Positions 33,253 through 40,053 of a stretch of 41,780 bases of DNA are shown piece after piece. The stretch's first letter is position 1, and every line of letters begins with the position of its first letter. The DNA comes from CAZDKO01 sp964506075 [NCBI: uncultured bacterium]. GTDB taxonomy: Bacteria > CAZDME01 > JAYEMH01. Under the pieces are notes generated by a model that searched no databases, was not told the DNA's origin, and saw only the letters and a program-made list of their open reading frames with translations. Location of the stretch: the NCBI GenBank assembly GCA_964506075.1, contig CAZDKO010000010.1, positions 1 to 41,780 of the forward strand. The letters run 5' to 3'. The position numbers and the translations under genes are program-made.

Positions 33253-34068
33253 ATGCCAAGAAAAGAAACGATAATAACGATACGAAATCCAAAGACGGGT
33301 AGCCTCCATAAAATAACTAAAATAGTGGCATATAGAACAGGAGGATTTTCCGTTTTAACTCCGTATCACAGTACTCGTTCTGGATATCTTATGACTATTC
33401 CTGTAGATGCTCGGAGGATCGGTGAATATAGAGTTGACATTCGAAAAGCCACTGCGTTTTCGGCAAAAGACAGGGTCAAACTTTCTTATCATCCAGATGG
33501 GTTTGTGCAATTTTCTGGCGAAATCGGAGGGAAAATTATTTCTGGGAAAGAACCTAAAACAGGTTTACCTAAAGGAATTGGATTGATGTCGAGCCCTCTT
33601 TCTTCCCCGATATTTTCTGGTCCGAGTTTTGGATTGGTTGTTTGGGGTATAGATGAGTTTGAACAAGTGCAAGAAGAATCAAATAAAATTGTAGTTTTTG
33701 AAGAGAGTGATTGGTATTATAGGGTGCGTAGTCCTAATGATGCTACGGCATGGTTTATTGAATCTTTTGTTTTTCCTGAACATTATTGGGGAGCTGTACG
33801 GAAAGACCGCCGCGGTTTTAACTTGACTCTTTCATTTTTACAATTCGAAGCAAGTATGGGTGTCATTGAACTGCGAGTCATAGAATTACCTAAACAACCT
33901 ATATTTTTAGGAATATTAGTTAGTCGCATCAGAACAAATTTTTCCGCATCTTCTGGTTGGACTATTTGTGGTCCTGGAGAAAGAGCGAAAACCGAAGATA
34001 GATATCTTTTTGCTTTTTATCCTGAAGTTGGTTTTCCCAAACCTAAAAGATCATTGGATAGGTACTAG
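33253..34068 (+). CDS. Hypothetical protein of the accessory island
   Basis: 271 residues, not recognised. No signal peptide or span. It begins with a basic beta-strand segment (TIITIRNPKTGSLHKITKIV) and looks mainly beta throughout, with paired glycine-rich turns (GFVQFSGEIGGKIISG) and a tryptophan-rich centre (ESDWYYRVRSPNDATAWFIE). Codon use (many ATA and CGA) differs from the neighbouring housekeeping genes and matches the SWIM gene. A weak site (GTTGGAAAG) precedes the ATG. It is separated by 68 bases from the SWIM gene and could be co-expressed. No function is proposed. Confidence 0.6.
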   Translation: MPRKETIITIRNPKTGSLHKITKIVAYRTGGFSVLTPYHSTRSGYLMTIPVDARRIGEYRVDIRKATAFSAKDRVKLSYHPDGFVQFSGEIGGKIISGKEPKTGLPKGIGLMSSPLSSPIFSGPSFGLVVWGIDEFEQVQEESNKIVVFEESDWYYRVRSPNDATAWFIESFVFPEHYWGAVRKDRRGFNLTLSFLQFEASMGVIELRVIELPKQPIFLGILVSRIRTNFSASSGWTICGPGERAKTEDRYLFAFYPEVGFPKPKRSLDRY

Positions 34069-34194
34069 GGAAGGTGTCGAAAAAATTTTTCGGTGATAAT
34101 TCTCTATTGCTTTTCACTTCCCAGCTGTTTCAGAATTCTTTCCAGAATAACCCTAACTTTAACCTTATCGGTTGTTGGTGGGTTGGTTGATGGG

Positions 34195-34302
34195 ATACTC
34201 GTATACCGTATTCCGTAGACCGTACGATATACGGTATACCTGCCTGCAGCCCGCCTGTCAGCGGACAGGGCAGGCAGGCGAACGACGGTATACGGATTAA
34301 TC
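34195..34302. repeat. GC-rich palindromic repeat nested in GTATACC words
   Basis: Outer arms CCTGCCTGC (34239-34247) and GCAGGCAGG (34270-34278) enclose an inner hairpin CCTGTC (34254-34259), AGCG, GACAGG (34264-34269). The 30-base core 34249-34278 matches 41590-41619 with two differences, and the reverse strand of 13831-13868. On both sides are inverted GTATACCGTA / TACGGTATAC words. The stretch 34069-34194 before it shows nothing I can support as a gene. Confidence 0.85.
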
Positions 34303-34351
34303 GGTACTTTTTGGTTGACTTTGGATGATATCTTGATAATAATAGTTCCTC

Positions 34352-34380
34352 TTGGCACGGAGGGTTTAATCTGGTATAAT
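34352..34380 (+). promoter_or_regulatory. Promoter of the nested tRNA locus
   Basis: TTGGCA (34352-34357), 17-base spacer and exact TATAAT (34375-34380) with an extended TGG just before it. It points toward the broken and intact tRNA genes from 34471 on, across about 80 bases of repeat. Confidence 0.7.
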
Positions 34381-34391
34381 ATGGCAGGCCA

Positions 34392-34470
34392 TTTGGTGAG
34401 TGGTGAATGGTTAATTGGTGAGCGGTAAGTCGGCATTTAACTAATCACCATTTAACCATTTAACCGATAT
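34392..34470. repeat. Palindromic GGTTAAT/ACCATTTAACC repeat
   Basis: The left part GGTGAATGGTTAATTGGTGA and the right part AATCACCATTTAACCATTTAACC-type words form an imperfect inverted repeat, like the block at 11038. It ends exactly where the tRNA fragment begins. Confidence 0.7.
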
Positions 34471-34491
34471 GCTGACGTAGCTCAATGGCAG
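34471..34491 (+). pseudogene. 5' fragment of a second tRNA-Thr-like gene
   Basis: The 21 bases follow tRNA positions 1 to about 21: acceptor strand GCTGACG, TA, D-stem GCTC, D-loop AATGGCAG. It matches the intact tRNA-Thr at 34563 except for acceptor changes and one D-loop base. It breaks off before the D-stem return strand, which is replaced by the left inverted-repeat arm. Its acceptor strand pairs perfectly with CGTCAGC near 34699, so the other half is downstream. Confidence 0.8.
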
Positions 34492-34655
34492 CCCCGCACC
34501 TTTCTATAGGTCAAAGGCAGAATAATGGTTTGGTACATAGATAGTGCTCGGGAGCTACTAAGGCCGATGTAGCTCAATGGTAGAGCAGGGCTTTCGTAAA
34601 GCTCAGGTTGGTGGTTCAATCCCACTCATCGGCTCCATAAATAAAAGGTGCGGGG
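34492..34655. repeat. Insert bounded by a perfect 12-bp inverted repeat
   Basis: CCCCGCACCTTT (34492-34503) and AAAGGTGCGGGG (34644-34655) are exact reverse complements. Two more outward pairs are possible (G34491-T34656 and A34490-T34657). The 164-base segment carries an unexplained 59-base part and the intact tRNA-Thr. It sits precisely between the two halves of a broken tRNA gene. Confidence 0.85.
34563..34637 (+). tRNA. tRNA-Thr (anticodon CGT)
   Basis: 75-nt cloverleaf. The acceptor GCCGATG pairs with CATCGGC and the D-stem is GCTC/GAGC. The anticodon stem GGGCT/AGCTC (one G-T pair) encloses loop TTCGTAA, giving anticodon CGT. The T-stem is GGTGG/CCACT. Discriminator T and an encoded CCA follow. 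It is complete in itself despite lying inside another tRNA's halves. Confidence 0.95.
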
Positions 34656-34699
34656 TTCGTAAAGCTCAGGTTGGTGGTTCGACTCCACTCGTCAGCTCC
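34656..34699 (+). pseudogene. 3' fragment of the second tRNA-Thr-like gene
   Basis: It begins at the anticodon loop (TTCGTAA), continues AGCTC, AGGTT, T-stem GGTGG/CCACT, and ends with acceptor strand CGTCAGC, T and CCA. This is nearly the same as the 3' half of the intact tRNA, but the acceptor pairs with the fragment at 34471. The 5' strand of its anticodon stem is missing, so it cannot fold alone. Confidence 0.8.
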
Positions 34700-34709
34700 A
34701 AATACAAAA

Positions 34710-34737
34710 GTAGACAGTAGAAAGTAGATAGTAGTTA
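34710..34737 (-). repeat. Heptamer array, inverted orientation, before the four-helix gene
   Basis: Four units GTAGACA, GTAGAAA, GTAGATA, GTAGTTA, the reverse complement of the TNNCTAC family. They end 2 bases before the ATG of the next gene, leaving it without a normal ribosome site. Confidence 0.85.
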
Positions 34738-34739
34738 GT

Positions 34740-35111
34740 ATGGACGAAAAGAAGAAAATTAAAAGGATTGAAGATTTTAATGTTTATCGGAAAGCTATGG
34801 AATTATTTAATAATTTTATAAATGAAGACTTGGAAATTTTACAAAAGCATTTTGTTGGGAAAGAGTTGGCTAAACAGCAAATTAGAAGTTTAGATTCCAT
34901 ATGTGCTAATATGGAAGAAGGATATGGAAGAAAGGCAGGAAAAGAATTAAAACAGTTCTTCAGGATTTCTAGAGGTTCCGCTGGTGAAAGTAAAGGCAGA
35001 TATATTAGATGTAATAAATTTTTGTCAGAAGAGATTGTTAATAAACGGATAGCTCAGGTAGATGAAATCCAAAGGATGCTTCATTCTTTAATTACTAAAC
35101 TTCGTGACTAA
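34740..35111 (+). CDS. Four-helix-bundle protein, S23 / 23S-IVS family
   Basis: 123 residues, all helical. Conserved family words are visible: RIEDFNVYRKAMEL at the start, LDSICANMEEGYGRK in the second helix, and FFRISRGSAGESKGRY in the third. The family was first seen encoded inside intervening sequences of 23S rRNA and is related to the Avd accessory protein of diversity-generating retroelements; its molecular role is largely unknown. It forms pentamers in some members. Here it is not in rRNA but sits exactly between an inverted heptamer array and a long direct one, which suggests that gene and repeats form one mobile or once-mobile unit. Confidence 0.88.
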   Translation: MDEKKKIKRIEDFNVYRKAMELFNNFINEDLEILQKHFVGKELAKQQIRSLDSICANMEEGYGRKAGKELKQFFRISRGSAGESKGRYIRCNKFLSEEIVNKRIAQVDEIQRMLHSLITKLRD

Positions 35112-35123
35112 ATTACTGGCCAC

Positions 35124-35200
35124 TGTCTACTAACTACTAACTACTAACTACTAACTACTAACTACTAACTACTAACTACTGACTACTGACTACTAACTAC
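35124..35200 (+). repeat. Tandem heptamer array, 11 units
   Basis: Units in strict 7-bp register: TGTCTAC, seven TAACTAC, two TGACTAC, one TAACTAC. It begins 12 bases after the four-helix gene and ends 8 bases before the accD start codon. It is the longest of the TNNCTAC arrays in the window. Confidence 0.95.
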
Positions 35201-35208
35201 TTTATAAA

Positions 35209-36051
35209 ATGATGTGGTTTAAAAAGAAATATATTCCGATAAAACCTAAAAAAAGAGGCATGCCCGACGGTCTGTGGACACGGTGTCCATCCTGTAATGA
35301 ATTTATTTTTAATAAACGCTTGAGAGAAAATTTTATGGTCTGCCACAAGTGTAACTACCACTTTAGAATAGGAGTCTGGCAGCGGAAGGAATATTTCTTG
35401 GATCCCGACTTATTTATTGAATATGATAAAGATATGGAATCAGTTGACCCGTTGGAATTTAAAGGTCCCAAATCTTACAAAGACAAGCTTGCCGGAGACG
35501 CCAAAATTACCGGGCTTAAAGAAGCGGTGATAACCGGCGAGGGGAAAATCGGCGGGTATGAAGTGGTGGTGGCTATGACTGATTCTAATTTTATCATGGG
35601 TAGCATGGGTTCAGTGGTCGGAGAAAAAGTTTCCCGGGCGATTGAAAAGGCGATTCAAAAAAGAGTTCCTTTTATTACTATTTCTGGTTCCGGTGGAGGA
35701 GCCAGGATGTATGAAGGGATTTTATCTTTAATGCAGATGGCCAAGACCAGTGCGGCCATAGCGAAGTTAAATGAGGCAAAATTGCTTTATCTTTCTATAT
35801 TGACAGACCCGACTATGGGCGGCGTAACGGCCAGTTTCGTTTCTCTCGGAGATATTATCATTGCTGAACCCAAGGCTTTAATCGGTTTTGCCGGGCCGAG
35901 AGTTATTGAACAAACTATCAGGCAAAAACTCCCCCCCGGTTTTCAACGTTCAGAATTCCTGCTTGAACACGGGTTACTTGACCTTATTGTCAGCCGGAAA
36001 GACCTCCGCCCAACCGTCATCAAAATTTTAGAAATTTTCCTTTCCAGATAA
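35209..36051 (+). CDS. accD: Acetyl-CoA carboxylase carboxyltransferase, beta subunit
   Basis: 280 residues, standard length. The N-terminal zinc ribbon has C26-x2-C29-x15-C45-x2-C48 and is followed by the carboxyltransferase fold with MTDSNFIMGSMGSVVGEK, ISGSGGGARMYEG and PTMGGVTASF. With AccA it transfers carboxyl from biotin to acetyl-CoA for fatty acid synthesis. ATGs at 35209 and 35212 are both possible. Neither has a ribosome site because the heptamer array ends right before them. Its TAA overlaps the folC start by one base. Confidence 0.96.
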   Translation: MMWFKKKYIPIKPKKRGMPDGLWTRCPSCNEFIFNKRLRENFMVCHKCNYHFRIGVWQRKEYFLDPDLFIEYDKDMESVDPLEFKGPKSYKDKLAGDAKITGLKEAVITGEGKIGGYEVVVAMTDSNFIMGSMGSVVGEKVSRAIEKAIQKRVPFITISGSGGGARMYEGILSLMQMAKTSAAIAKLNEAKLLYLSILTDPTMGGVTASFVSLGDIIIAEPKALIGFAGPRVIEQTIRQKLPPGFQRSEFLLEHGLLDLIVSRKDLRPTVIKILEIFLSR

Positions 36052-37382
36052 TGAGATATATTGAAGCCGTTCATTTTCTTTCCAGGTTTGAGCGTTTTGG
36101 TATAAAGCTCGGTTTAAAAAGAATCAAAGAACTCCTGGCCTTTTTAGATAATCCTCAAGATAAAGTAAAAATTATCCACGTTACGGGAACTAACGGTAAA
36201 GGTTCTGTTTCGTCGATGATAGCTTACATTCTTCGGGCGAGCGGTTTTCGGGTGGGGTTATTTACTTCTCCTCATTTAGTCGATTGGCGGGAGCGTTTTA
36301 TGGTTTTTGATGGCACCGGGGTATCTTTTATCTCCAAAAAAGAATTTTCAGAAGGCCTTGAAAGATTAAAACCGGTTTTAATCCGTTTAAAAAAAGAGAG
36401 GAAGAATCCTACTCTTTTTGAACTTTTAACCGCGCTGGCTTTTGATTATTTTGCCCGGCAAAAATTAGATTTTGCCGTTATGGAAGTTGGTTTAGGCGGA
36501 CGTTTAGACGCCACTAACGTCGGTACTCCTCTGGTATCGATAATTACCAATATAAGTCTGGAGCATCAGCAATACCTGGGTAATAACTTAAAAGCGATTG
36601 CCGGGGAAAAAGCGGCGATAATAAAAAAACAGGGGGTGGTAGTTACCGGAGAGACCAAGCCGGTGCCGTTAAAGGTAATAAAAGCAAAGTGCAGAGATAA
36701 ATCAGCCCGACTGATTCAAGTTGGTAAAGACGTTAAAATTACTTCTTACCGGTTTAAATCTTTCCGGGGAAAATTTAATGTTTATTTAGATATTATGGGC
36801 TTAAACAATTTTTACAGAAACTTAGAGTTATCCCTTATAGGTAAACATCAGGCCTTTAACGCCGCTACAGCCGTTAGTGCCGTAGAAAGTCTTATTTTTT
36901 ACGGTATAAAAATTTCTCCCCGGGCCATCAGGACAGGATTAAAAACCGTTAACTGGCCGGCCAGATTTGAACTGATTGCTAAAAAACCCCTGGTTTTTCT
37001 TGATGGGGCTCATAATCCCGGTGCCGCTTCCGCCGTCGTTAAAACCATTAAAGAAGTAGATTCTTTCCGGGAACTTTTTCTTGTTTTTGGTTGTCTAAAA
37101 GATAAAGATTATAAGGGGATGCTGGAGAGCTTTTTACCGCTGGCTTCTGAAGTAATTATTACCCGTTCCAGAAATAACCGGAGCTTAGAGCCTTCCATTA
37201 TCAGCCGTCAGGTTAAAGAATACGGGGTGCCTTTTGTCATTCAGAGAAATCCGGTAGAGGCTTTAAAGTTAGCTTTTAAAAAGGCGAAAACCGGCGATTT
37301 TATTTTTATCACCGGCTCTTTATATCTGGCCGGAGAGATAAAAAGATACCTTTTAAGATTCAAGGGAAAGGAAAAAATTTGA
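36051..37382 (+). CDS. folC: Folylpolyglutamate synthase / dihydrofolate synthase
   Basis: 443 residues. The Mur-ligase-type P-loop HVTGTNGKGSVSSM is at about residues 43-56. It is followed by TSPHLVDWRERF, the central MEVGLGGRLDATNV, SLEHQQYLG with the metal-site region, and the C-terminal FLDGAHNPGAA. It adds glutamate to dihydropteroate or folates. accD followed by folC is a common bacterial pair. The one-base overlap with accD implies coupling. Its TGA overlaps the -35 box of the next promoter. Confidence 0.95.
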   Translation: MRYIEAVHFLSRFERFGIKLGLKRIKELLAFLDNPQDKVKIIHVTGTNGKGSVSSMIAYILRASGFRVGLFTSPHLVDWRERFMVFDGTGVSFISKKEFSEGLERLKPVLIRLKKERKNPTLFELLTALAFDYFARQKLDFAVMEVGLGGRLDATNVGTPLVSIITNISLEHQQYLGNNLKAIAGEKAAIIKKQGVVVTGETKPVPLKVIKAKCRDKSARLIQVGKDVKITSYRFKSFRGKFNVYLDIMGLNNFYRNLELSLIGKHQAFNAATAVSAVESLIFYGIKISPRAIRTGLKTVNWPARFELIAKKPLVFLDGAHNPGAASAVVKTIKEVDSFRELFLVFGCLKDKDYKGMLESFLPLASEVIITRSRNNRSLEPSIISRQVKEYGVPFVIQRNPVEALKLAFKKAKTGDFIFITGSLYLAGEIKRYLLRFKGKEKI

Positions 37383-37407
37383 CATTTAATAATATATAAG
37401 ATATAAT
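37379..37407 (+). promoter_or_regulatory. Perfect consensus sigma-70 promoter
   Basis: TTGACA (37379-37384), 17-base spacer and TATAAT (37402-37407): exact boxes at the optimal distance. It serves the ABC ATPase gene and probably the two GGDEF genes behind it. Confidence 0.9.
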
Positions 37408-37452
37408 CTATATAATATTAATATATCAATAATCACAAAAGAGGACTAAAAG

Positions 37453-38556
37453 ATGGCTCATGTAAGTTTAAAGAAAGTAACCAAAATTTTCCCGAGCGGG
37501 GTAGAAGCGGTTAAAGATTTTAATTTAGAGGTTAATGATAAGGAGTTTCTTATTCTGGTCGGACCTTCCGGATGCGGTAAATCCACCCTTTTAAGAATGA
37601 TTGCCGGACTTGAAGAAGTCAGCAAAGGAGAAATTTTTATCAATGGGCAGGAGGTCAGTCACATTCCTCCCAGAGACCGTAATATTGCTATGGTTTTTCA
37701 GAATTATGCTCTTTATCCCCATATGAACGTTTATCGAAATATGGCTTTCGGGTTAGAGTTAAAAAGATATCCGCATCCGGAAATTAACCAGAGAGTTACT
37801 GAAGCGGCGGAAATCTTGGGGATTAAAAAATTACTTCATAATAAACCGGCGGCTCTATCCGGTGGAGAGAGACAGAGAGTCGCTGTCGGCAGAGCCATTG
37901 TCAGAAAACCCAAGGTTTTTCTTTTTGATGAACCACTAAGTAATCTTGATGCTAAACTGCGGGTTCAAATGCGCAGTGAATTGAGTAAATTGCATCTCCG
38001 CTTGCAAGCCACCATAATCTACGTAACTCATGACCAGATAGAGGCCATGACTATGGGAGACCGGATAGTCATTATGAAAGACGGGCTTATTCAGCAGATT
38101 GATACCCCCCTCAATTTATATAATTACCCGGTGAATAAATTTGTCGGTGGATTTATCGGCAGCCCCCCCATGAATTTTCTTACCGGTAGATTACTGAGAA
38201 AAGACGGGGCTTTTTATTTTGATTCGGATGATTTTCTTATTAAGTTATTGGATAAATTTAACGATAAAGTAGCCGGGTATGAAAATCAAAAAGTTTTCTT
38301 TGGTATCCGTCCGGAAAATATCTACGATAAGGTTTTCTCTGAAGATATCCATCGCACTAATACGATAAAAGCTAATGTGGATATAGTGGAGCCTCTGGGT
38401 TCGGAAATTTATCTGCATCTTAAAACCGGCCGGCACACCATTGTTGCCAGGGTAGACCCTAATAATAAAACTTCCGAAAATCAAGAGGTGGAAGTCGTTT
38501 TTGATACGAACAAAATTCATATTTTTGACTATAATAACGAAAACGCAATAATTTAA
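37453..38556 (+). CDS. ugpC: Sugar ABC transporter ATP-binding protein (UgpC/MsmX type)
   Basis: 367 residues. The ABC domain has Walker A GPSGCGKST (residues 37-45), Q-loop MVFQNYALYPHM, signature LSGGERQRVAVGRA, Walker B VFLFDEPLSNLDAKLR and switch VTHDQIEAM. The C-terminal regulatory TOBE region (about 235-365) includes FGIRPENIYD. It belongs to the carbohydrate-uptake subfamily, whose ATPase may serve several permeases. No permease or binding protein is in the window, so its partners are elsewhere. Start 45 bases after a perfect promoter. Symbol ugpC is a family-level label; msmX or malK are equally defensible. Confidence 0.88.
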   Translation: MAHVSLKKVTKIFPSGVEAVKDFNLEVNDKEFLILVGPSGCGKSTLLRMIAGLEEVSKGEIFINGQEVSHIPPRDRNIAMVFQNYALYPHMNVYRNMAFGLELKRYPHPEINQRVTEAAEILGIKKLLHNKPAALSGGERQRVAVGRAIVRKPKVFLFDEPLSNLDAKLRVQMRSELSKLHLRLQATIIYVTHDQIEAMTMGDRIVIMKDGLIQQIDTPLNLYNYPVNKFVGGFIGSPPMNFLTGRLLRKDGAFYFDSDDFLIKLLDKFNDKVAGYENQKVFFGIRPENIYDKVFSEDIHRTNTIKANVDIVEPLGSEIYLHLKTGRHTIVARVDPNNKTSENQEVEVVFDTNKIHIFDYNNENAII

Positions 38557-38565
38557 TCTATTATT

Positions 38566-40035
38566 ATGTTACTAGAAAGCAGCAAAAAAAGCCGGACTTC
38601 TCTATATTATCATTTTTACTGGATTTTAGTTTTAATTGCTTTTCTGACTTTAACGGTAATATGGCTTCGTTTATTTATTGCCGGTAGAAGTTTAGATACC
38701 CTCTCCTCTCAGGTTTTTTTGCCGATTATTCTTTCAACTTTTTCTGTCCTGATAATTTTTATCGGGTTTTTTCTGGGATTTACCGAAGCGGCTATTTTTG
38801 CCTCGCTTTCTTCTCTTATCAATTTTTTTACTTTTCTGGGTTCCCGTAATCCTTTCTTTATTATCAATATAATTATTGCCGGGTGTCTGCTTTTCATTCT
38901 GTATCAACAACGGGAAAAAGAAAGGTCAAGGCAGAATCAGGAGATTATAGATTTAGAAGAGGTGAAGGAAGAATATAATACGTTAACGAATGAGTATGAA
39001 AAGCAGAAATTTTTAACCATAGCTTTAAAAAAGAGATTTGAAAAATTTTCACAGCTGGGGAAGATTGCCGAAATTTTAAGCTATACCCTGAAAGTTGATG
39101 AAATCGTCAGTGTTGTTGCCAGCAAGGCTTTTGAATTAATCGGTAAAGGAGAAAGGCTGAAGCTTTTCCTGACTAAAGAAGGTTATAAAGCTTTAATTCT
39201 TGAAATAGAAGGAGAAATTAAAGGCGATAAGCTGAGTTTGGAAACCAGAAAGGATTCTAAACAGGCGGATATTATTGACCAGTGGGTTGCCCAGAACCGT
39301 CAAGGGTTGTTGGTGGTGGACACAAAAAATGATTTTCGGTTTCAAACAGAGAGTTTTAAAATGGAAGAAAATTCGATTATTAGCTATCCTTTTCTAAGAG
39401 AAGGAGGAATGTTAGGCCTTCTGCGTTTAAGCAGTTTAAAAAGCGAGGCTTTTTCCGTAGAAGATTTAAGACTTTTATCTATTCTGGCTGATTTGGCGGC
39501 GGCTTCCTTAAAGAATGCCCAGCTTTACCAGAAAACTGAATATCTGGCTACCGTTGACGGTTTAACCAGCTTATATGTACGCGGACATTTCGAGGAAATG
39601 TTAAATAAGGGTTTTAAAACCGCCTGTCTTGAACATAATCCGCTTTCATTACTGATGGTTGATATTGACCACTTTAAAGATTATAACGATACCTACGGCC
39701 ATATTGTCGGTGATATGGTTTTAAAGAAAATAGCCGATTTTCTTAAAGAAAAAGTAGGTGATAGAGGAACCGTATCCCGCTACGGGGGGGAAGAATTTAC
39801 GGTTATCCTCCCTAATATTGATAAGGCGGCAGCTATTGAAATAGCTGAGGATATTCAAGTTTCTTTAGAGCATGAAATTATATACGTAAGAAGAAAAGAG
39901 ACAAGAATTACCGTCAGCATTGGTGTGGCTGCTTATCCTTTAGACGGGATGAACAGAGAAGATTTAATGAGAAAAGTAGATGCGGCTTTGTTAAGAGCCA
40001 AGCGCGAAGGACGAAATAAAGTTTGTGTGGCTTAA
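38566..40035 (+). CDS. Membrane diguanylate cyclase (spans, coiled coil, GAF, GGDEF)
   Basis: 489 residues. In order: about four spans (18-112), a coiled coil (about 113-160), a GAF-like domain (about 170-315) and a GGDEF domain (about 325-489). The active site YGGEEF and the metal/nucleotide segment MVDIDHFKDYNDTYGH are intact, so c-di-GMP synthesis is likely. The inhibitory RxxD site expected just before GGEEF is replaced by GDRG, so product feedback may be absent. It follows the ABC ATPase by 9 bases and is followed by a paralogue after 18. Ligand of the GAF domain unknown. Confidence 0.9.
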   Translation: MLLESSKKSRTSLYYHFYWILVLIAFLTLTVIWLRLFIAGRSLDTLSSQVFLPIILSTFSVLIIFIGFFLGFTEAAIFASLSSLINFFTFLGSRNPFFIINIIIAGCLLFILYQQREKERSRQNQEIIDLEEVKEEYNTLTNEYEKQKFLTIALKKRFEKFSQLGKIAEILSYTLKVDEIVSVVASKAFELIGKGERLKLFLTKEGYKALILEIEGEIKGDKLSLETRKDSKQADIIDQWVAQNRQGLLVVDTKNDFRFQTESFKMEENSIISYPFLREGGMLGLLRLSSLKSEAFSVEDLRLLSILADLAAASLKNAQLYQKTEYLATVDGLTSLYVRGHFEEMLNKGFKTACLEHNPLSLLMVDIDHFKDYNDTYGHIVGDMVLKKIADFLKEKVGDRGTVSRYGGEEFTVILPNIDKAAAIEIAEDIQVSLEHEIIYVRRKETRITVSIGVAAYPLDGMNREDLMRKVDAALLRAKREGRNKVCVA

Positions 40036-40053
40036 ATTTAATTAAGGGGAAAA

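Noticed and set aside
34104-34436. Minus-strand open frame of 110 codons
   Set aside because: Most of it is translated palindromic repeat. Only the last 20 or so residues (near 34104-34165) look protein-like and could be the remnant of a gene end, which is too little to call.
34471-34699. Functional split or trans-spliced tRNA
   Set aside because: Joining the outer halves at the inverted repeat leaves out the D-stem return strand and the 5' strand of the anticodon stem, so a normal tRNA cannot form. It is kept as a finding but not called as a tRNA.
35124-35200. Heptamer arrays as a CRISPR array
   Set aside because: Units of 7 bases without spacers, and no cas genes; these are tandem repeats.
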